This document shows, piece by piece, positions 59,503-64,000 of a stretch of DNA of 64,000 bases (within the stretch, counting starts at the first letter, position 1; each line of letters starts with the position of its first letter). Both the position numbers and the translations under genes were made by a program. The notes under the pieces are model-generated. The model ran no database searches, was not told the origin of the DNA, and saw only the letters and a program-made list of their open reading frames with translations. Source of the DNA: Bacillota bacterium (lineage in GTDB: Bacteria; Bacillota; Desulfotomaculia; Desulfotomaculales; Desulfallaceae); assembly GCA_023439185.1 (NCBI GenBank), contig JAEXOR010000048.1, positions 1 to 64,000 on the forward strand. Reading direction: 5' to 3'.

Positions 59503-60492
59503 TTAACCGGTAACATAACCAATTAAACCCAGAGCGGCAAACCCGACGGCCGCCAGCCAGAAAACAACCACCACTTTTATTTCGCTCCAGCCCGCCAGTT
59601 CAAAATGATGGTGCAACGGGCTCATGAGGAATATCCGCCGGCCGAAGACCTGAAAAGAGAACACCTGCAGGATTACGGACAGGGTCTCCAGTACGAATAC
59701 GCCGCCGATTAAAGGCAGGGCCAGTTCGGCGCCGGTGAGTACCGCCGCCGCCGCCAGGGCGCCGCCCAGGGCCAGCGATCCGGTATCGCCCATAAACACC
59801 CGGGCCGGATAGCGGTTATAATACAAAAAGCCCAGGCACCCGCCCACCAGCGCCGCCATAGCCAGGGAAACCCCCGGCCTGCCGGCCAGAAGACCGATGG
59901 GTATAAAGGCCGCCGCCGCGGCCACGGTAACGCCGGAAGCCAGCCCGTCCAAACCGTCGGTCAGGTTCACAGCGTTGGCCACACCCACGGTCGCAACAAT
60001 AATAAACAGTATATATAGCCAGTATCCCGGTTCCAGGAACACGCTTTCCCCCGCCACAAGGGCGGCGAAGGGCACAGCCACGGCGGTGCCCCTTTCCAGC
60101 GCCGCCGGGGCCAGCGCGCCTAAAAGAGCCGCCAGCAGAATCTGACCCAGCAGTTTTTCCCTGGCCCGCAGGCCCAGTGATCGCTTCAGGGCCACCTTGA
60201 CAAAATCATCGAGAAAACCAATCAGCCCAAAACCCAGAGTGGTGCCCAGCACCACCAGCGCGTCCAGGTTGTCCCAGGCGGCCATAAGCACCGCCACGGC
60301 AGTACCCGCCAGAAACATCACTCCGCCCATGGTGGGTGTGCCGGCCTTGGCCAGGTGCCTGGAAGGGCCGTCATCCCGAATGGACTGTCCGAATTTAAGC
60401 CGCCGCAAAAGCGGAATAACCAGCGGTCCCAGAGCCAGGGTAACCACCAGAGCCACTATAAATGAAAGTGAAATTTGGGTATCGGAAATCAT
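59503..60492 (-). CDS. mraY: Phospho-N-acetylmuramoyl-pentapeptide transferase
   Basis: 329 residues from the ATG at 60492. A start at 60534 would take its first codons from the period-7 repeat. About ten membrane helices; GTPTMGGVMFL, the LTDGLDGLASG magnesium site and the SPLHHHFELAGW histidine cluster are typical. Makes lipid I. Confidence 0.96.
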   Translation of the reverse strand: MISDTQISLSFIVALVVTLALGPLVIPLLRRLKFGQSIRDDGPSRHLAKAGTPTMGGVMFLAGTAVAVLMAAWDNLDALVVLGTTLGFGLIGFLDDFVKVALKRSLGLRAREKLLGQILLAALLGALAPAALERGTAVAVPFAALVAGESVFLEPGYWLYILFIIVATVGVANAVNLTDGLDGLASGVTVAAAAAFIPIGLLAGRPGVSLAMAALVGGCLGFLYYNRYPARVFMGDTGSLALGGALAAAAVLTGAELALPLIGGVFVLETLSVILQVFSFQVFGRRIFLMSPLHHHFELAGWSEIKVVVVFWLAAVGFAALGLIGYVTG

Positions 60493-60513
60493 TACGGCAG
60501 CGGACTCCTCATA

Positions 60514-60584
60514 CAGTCTAAAGTCTAAGGTCAAAAGTCCAAAGTTTAAAACCTTTCGACTTTGGACTTTTGACTTTCGACTGT
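60514..60584. repeat. Period-7 GTCTAAA array between murF and mraY
   Basis: GTCTAAA-GTCTAAG-GTCAAAA-GTCCAAA-GTTTAAA on one side and ACTTTGGACTTTTGACTTTC on the other make a large imperfect inverted repeat starting at the murF stop codon. Confidence 0.85.
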
Positions 60585-61954
60585 CATTTATTCAACAGTC
60601 TCCGGACAATTTCCTCCATACGCATGCCCCGGGAGCCTTTAACCAGCACAACATCGCCCGGCAGCAGCCTGTTTTGCAGCTCAGCCAGGGCCTGTGCGTT
60701 ATCCCGGCAGAGCACAATTTCCCCGCCATCAGCGGCCTGCCGGGCGCCGGCGGCGGTTTCACCGGCCATTTCGCCCACAGCGAATAAAAGCGCCACCCCG
60801 TGCCGGGCGGCGGCGGCGCCGCACTGCCGGTGGCCCTCTACCGCGCCGGCGCCCAACTCAAACATATCGCCCAACACCGCCACCCGCCGCCTCTCGCCCG
60901 CCACTTCCTCCAGGGTCTGCAACGCGGCGCGGGTGGATTCGGGATTGGCGTTGTATGCGTCGTTAATGAGGGTAAAATTCTCCCCCCGGATTATTTCCGT
61001 GCGCATCCCGGACAATGATACATTGGACAAGCCCCGGGCCGTCTGCTCCGCGGTAAGGCCCAGCATCAGCCCTACGCCCGCGGCGGCCAGGGCGTTTTTA
61101 ACGTTGTGCAGTCCGGGCAGCGGCAGACAGACCTCGCAGTGTTCGCCGCCCGCCACCACGGTAAACCGGCTGCCGTTCTCTTCCCGGCGCAGGTCCCGGG
61201 CATAAATATCCAGCCCCGGTTCCAGTCCATAATACAAAACCCGGCCGTAACAGCGTTTGGCCTGTTCCCGGGCCTGGGGACTGTCCCCGGGCAGCAGGGC
61301 GAACCCGTCGGGAGCAATATGGTCCAGTATTTCACCCTTGGCCCGGGCGATATTCTCCACCGAACCGAGCCGTTCCAAGTGCGCCACGCCAAAGGTGGAA
61401 ATTACGGCACAGGTGGGCCGCGCCAAAAGACACAGGGCATCTATCTCACCGGGGGCGCGCATGGCCATCTCCACCACCGCGGCGCCGTGCTCAGCCGAAA
61501 AATCCAGCAGCGTCAGGGGCAGGCCAATCTCGTTATTCCGGTTGCCCATGGTTTTAAGCACCTTGAATTTTGTTTCCAGCACCGCGGCGACCATGTCCTT
61601 GGTGGTGGTCTTGCCGCTGCTGCCGGTAATCCCCACCACGGGCACGTGATACTGCCTGCGGTTGTAAGCGGCCAGGGCCTGCAAACCTTCCAGGGTGTCC
61701 GCCACCACGATTACCGGTACCGCGGCATGGACATTAACGTTACGGGAGACAACCAGTCCGGCGGCCCCGGCAGCCACAGCCCGGTCCAGAAAATCATGGG
61801 CGTCGTACCTCTCCCCACGCAGGGCGAAGAACAGATCGCCCGGCCGGATCTGCCGGGTATCCGTGCTGACCCGGTTCACGATCACCGTCTGATCGCCGCG
61901 CAGCGACTTGCCTCCTATGGCCCGGTACACTTCGCCCACGGTCATGGCCTTCAT
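60584..61954 (-). CDS. murF: UDP-MurNAc-tripeptide-D-alanyl-D-alanine ligase
   Basis: 456 residues. ATP loop GITGSSGKTTTKDMVA, the NRNNEIGLPLTLL segment, MAMRAPGEI and NDAYNANPEST. Attaches D-Ala-D-Ala; whether the enzyme also takes D-Ala-D-Ser (relevant for the van remnant) cannot be told. Overlaps murE by 4 bp. Confidence 0.97.
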   Translation of the reverse strand: MKAMTVGEVYRAIGGKSLRGDQTVIVNRVSTDTRQIRPGDLFFALRGERYDAHDFLDRAVAAGAAGLVVSRNVNVHAAVPVIVVADTLEGLQALAAYNRRQYHVPVVGITGSSGKTTTKDMVAAVLETKFKVLKTMGNRNNEIGLPLTLLDFSAEHGAAVVEMAMRAPGEIDALCLLARPTCAVISTFGVAHLERLGSVENIARAKGEILDHIAPDGFALLPGDSPQAREQAKRCYGRVLYYGLEPGLDIYARDLRREENGSRFTVVAGGEHCEVCLPLPGLHNVKNALAAAGVGLMLGLTAEQTARGLSNVSLSGMRTEIIRGENFTLINDAYNANPESTRAALQTLEEVAGERRRVAVLGDMFELGAGAVEGHRQCGAAAARHGVALLFAVGEMAGETAAGARQAADGGEIVLCRDNAQALAELQNRLLPGDVVLVKGSRGMRMEEIVRRLLNK

Positions 61955-63441
61955 CCGGCATCCTCCCCGTCGACAATGTTATCCAGCACCACCGCGGCCT
62001 CCTCCCGGTCGTCGAAATGCAGACGGCGGTCGCCGATAATTTGATAATCCTCGTGGCCCTTGCCGGCGATGACCACCACGTCCCCGGGCCCGGCCGCGCG
62101 GATAGCCTTTTCAATGGCCTCGCGGCGGTCCGGCAACACCAGGTATGCGGCCTCCGGCACCCTTTGCACGCCCACCATAATATCATTAATAATCGTTAAG
62201 GGATTTTCCGAACGGGGATTGTCGGACGTAACCACCGCCAAACTGCTGAGCCGGGCGGCAATCTCCCCCATTAAGGGGCGCTTGGTCCGGTCCCGGTCTC
62301 CGCCGCAACCGAAAACGGCAATCACTTTGCCCTTCGCCACTTCCCGGGCGGTGGACAGAACGTTTTCCAGGCCATCCGGCGTATGGGCGTAATCAATCAC
62401 CACCGCAAAGCTCTGGCCCCGATCCACCAGTTCAAAACGGCCCGGCACCCCGGACACCCCTTCCAGGGCCCCTTTGATTACGGCCGGCGGGATGCCGGCG
62501 GCAACTCCGGCGGCAATTGCCGCCAGCGCATTATAAACGTTGAAACGGGCGGTCATTTTCAGATTCAGGGACATGGCGTCCCCCTCCAGCACCGCGGTGA
62601 AAGAAACACCCCGGGTGCTGATCTTAACATCCGTGGCCGAAATATCGGCCCGGCGTTTAATACCGTAAGTAGTCACCGGAACCGTGCAGGCGGCTATGAT
62701 CCGCTTGGCCACGGGATCATCGGCATTAACGACGGCCCGTTTGGGACCGGTTTTGACAGCGTCGCGGCCCAGTTGCTCAAATAAAACCAACTTGGCGGCC
62801 AGGTAATCCTCCATGCTGCCGTGAAAGTCCAGGTGGTCCTGGGTCAGGTTGGTAAACACCGCGGTATCAAATTCGCACTGGTCCACCCGGTGCAGCGCCA
62901 GGGCGTGCGAGCTAACCTCCATAATTACCGCCTCCACCCCCGCGCCGGTCATTTCGGCCAGCAGGCTTTGCAGATCGGTGGATTCCGGCGTGGTATGCTC
63001 CACAGCCAGCGCCCGGTTTCCAATGCGGTTCTGGATCGTCCCGATGAGACCGGTTTTAACCCCGTGCGCCCGGAAGATGGTTTCGATCAGGTTGGTGGTG
63101 GTGGTTTTACCGTTGGTGCCGGTCACGCCGACCATTTTCATTTTCCGGGACGGAGCACCGAAAAAACGGGCGGACAATAGCGGCAGCAACCGCCGTGTAT
63201 CCGATGCCGTTATCCGGACGGCATCTCCGGGCACCGGCAGGTCCTGCTCCGTTACAACGGCGGCGGCGCCCCGGTTTACCGCGTCCTGAATATATAAATG
63301 GCCGTCTGTTTTAAAGCCTTTGACGGCGACAAATAAAAAATCCCGTTCCACCCGGCGCGAATCGTAAGCAATACCTGTTACAGACCGGTCCTCGGCCGGC
63401 AATGCCAGGGGCAAACCATGTAATAATTTCGATAACAGCAA
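61951..63441 (-). CDS. murE: UDP-MurNAc-tripeptide synthetase
   Basis: About 496 residues from a TTG at 63441 (LLLSKLLHGL) behind GGGAGGGA at 8 nt; an ATG at 63480 or TTG/ATG further up lacks a ribosome site. ATP loop GTNGKTTTTNLIE, NLTQDHLDFHGS, and a DNPRSENP motif, which marks meso-diaminopimelate as the third residue. This predicts DAP-type peptidoglycan. Confidence 0.95.
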   Translation of the reverse strand: MLLSKLLHGLPLALPAEDRSVTGIAYDSRRVERDFLFVAVKGFKTDGHLYIQDAVNRGAAAVVTEQDLPVPGDAVRITASDTRRLLPLLSARFFGAPSRKMKMVGVTGTNGKTTTTNLIETIFRAHGVKTGLIGTIQNRIGNRALAVEHTTPESTDLQSLLAEMTGAGVEAVIMEVSSHALALHRVDQCEFDTAVFTNLTQDHLDFHGSMEDYLAAKLVLFEQLGRDAVKTGPKRAVVNADDPVAKRIIAACTVPVTTYGIKRRADISATDVKISTRGVSFTAVLEGDAMSLNLKMTARFNVYNALAAIAAGVAAGIPPAVIKGALEGVSGVPGRFELVDRGQSFAVVIDYAHTPDGLENVLSTAREVAKGKVIAVFGCGGDRDRTKRPLMGEIAARLSSLAVVTSDNPRSENPLTIINDIMVGVQRVPEAAYLVLPDRREAIEKAIRAAGPGDVVVIAGKGHEDYQIIGDRRLHFDDREEAAVVLDNIVDGEDAG

Positions 63442-63577
63442 ACCGGCAGTCCCTCCCGTACTCAATAATATTATTTCCATAATTAACATATTTAACCTGA
63501 AATATGGAAAAACACTTTCGCCGGACCGGTCTTACCGGCCCGGCGATCTGCCAGGTAAAATGTTCTCCGTCACTGTA

Positions 63578-64000
63578 TTAGTGTATGTCGGGATCAGTCA
63601 GTATTTCCTGTTCCCGGGTTCCCGCGGCCGCCGGAGACGTTGTCTCCCGGCTATTCCCGGGGGGCTCGAACACCACCCGCACCGGAGCGTCGCTTTTTAC
63701 GGAGGCGCCGGGTCTATAGCTCTGCCGCACGGCTACGCCGCTGCCCTCGGGTACCAGGCGCAAGCCGATCTCTTCCAGCACATATCCCGCTTCCTTAATT
63801 GTTAATCCCTTCAAATTCGGCACCGTCACCGCGCCGCTGCCGCTTCTGCCCACAGCCGGCTCCAGGTCCAGGGTCACAGTGGCGCCTTCCTCTACGGCAA
63901 CGCCAGGGGCGGGTGTCTGCCGGAGCACCAGGCCTCCCTCGCCCCTGGTGACGCACTGTAAACCGGCGGCTTGGATAATCCGGCAGGCTTCATCCGCCGG
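63578..64000 (-). CDS. spoVD: C-terminal PASTA region of a SpoVD-type penicillin-binding protein (5' part beyond window)
   Basis: The frame is open from the window edge. It encodes two PASTA-like repeats (GLQCVTRGEGG...QTPAPGVAVEEGATVTLDL, then VPNLKGLTIKEAGYVLEEIGLRL) and a Ser/Thr/Ala tail. Position directly upstream of murE is that of spoVD or ftsI in Firmicutes; the PASTA repeats favour a SpoVD/PBP2-type transpeptidase. The catalytic domain is outside the window. Confidence 0.8.
   Translation of the reverse strand, partial: PADEACRIIQAAGLQCVTRGEGGLVLRQTPAPGVAVEEGATVTLDLEPAVGRSGSGAVTVPNLKGLTIKEAGYVLEEIGLRLVPEGSGVAVRQSYRPGASVKSDAPVRVVFEPPGNSRETTSPAAAGTREQEILTDPDIH

Noticed and set aside
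60493..60534. Longer MraY start
   Set aside because: The added residues are encoded by the period-7 repeat and the family length fits the 60492 start.
45196..60584. CRISPR-like arrays
   Set aside because: The units are 7 bp with no spacers and no cas genes are present.

Overview
The window reads as a chromosomal piece of an anaerobic, spore-forming Firmicute. The gene content and order fit the Peptococcaceae (Desulfotomaculum/Pelotomaculum relatives), but no species can be named from the sequence alone. Evidence: the sporulation genes spoIIGA, sigE, sigG, ylmC and a SpoVD-type PBP; oxygen-sensitive NrdD/NrdG; rubredoxin plus a rubrerythrin-like protein; a T-box in front of ileS; and GC-rich coding DNA. 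Nearly all genes lie on the minus strand, so the biological order runs from high to low coordinates.

Layout in biological order. 64000-47920: the dcw cell-wall/division cluster, spoVD(partial)-murE-murF-mraY-murD-ftsW-murG-murC-murB-murA-ftsQ-DUF881-DUF881-sbp-ftsZ, with no ftsA. 47798-44620: spoIIGA-sigE-sigG, a small exported peptide and ylmC. 44460-30120: an AT-richer accessory island holding a broken vanG-type glycopeptide-resistance cluster (vanR-vanS, an S11 D,D-carboxypeptidase, a frameshifted VanG ligase and a VanTr-like racemase). It is interrupted by mutY, IS91 debris and a six-gene ABC operon. 30038-26054: nrdR and an intein-containing nrdD. 26009-20675: a mixed region with a DUF5643-like fragment, polysaccharide deacetylase, VapBC-like pair, rubrerythrin/rubredoxin, nrdG, a BsuPI-type protein and fmdB. 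20467-14016: MBL/beta-CASP hydrolase, pgeF, phoP-phoR-phoU and an HlyD-like protein. 14011-6613: the ylm block yggS-sepF-proC-ylmG-ylmH-divIVA-DUF167, then promoter, T-box and ileS. 6577-1: a YhcN lipoprotein, prfC, a methyltransferase, an ADP-ribosylglycohydrolase and a large exported membrane protein cut by the window edge.

The backbone corresponds to the B. subtilis order ftsZ-spoIIGA-sigE-sigG-ylmC-ylmD-ylmE-sepF-ylmG-ylmH-divIVA-ileS, opened between ylmC and ylmD(pgeF) by about 25 kb of other genes. SepF, which can anchor FtsZ to the membrane, is present and may compensate for the missing ftsA.

The most unusual signal is in the van island. Five intergenic sites carry CTTA-type motifs at exact 11-bp spacing, in front of vanR, the carboxypeptidase, the vanG ligase and the ABC operon, plus one orphan copy. 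They look like operators of the local VanR-type regulator. The whole vanG promoter-leader, down to its ATG, has been copied in front of an ABC operon that combines carbohydrate-importer parts with MacB-like and HlyD-like parts. A second, deleted copy of that arrangement survives as a malG fragment joined to the same leader. Other notable items are the NrdD intein, candidate NrdR boxes, and several families of short intergenic repeats, including period-7 arrays that fill the gaps of the dcw cluster.
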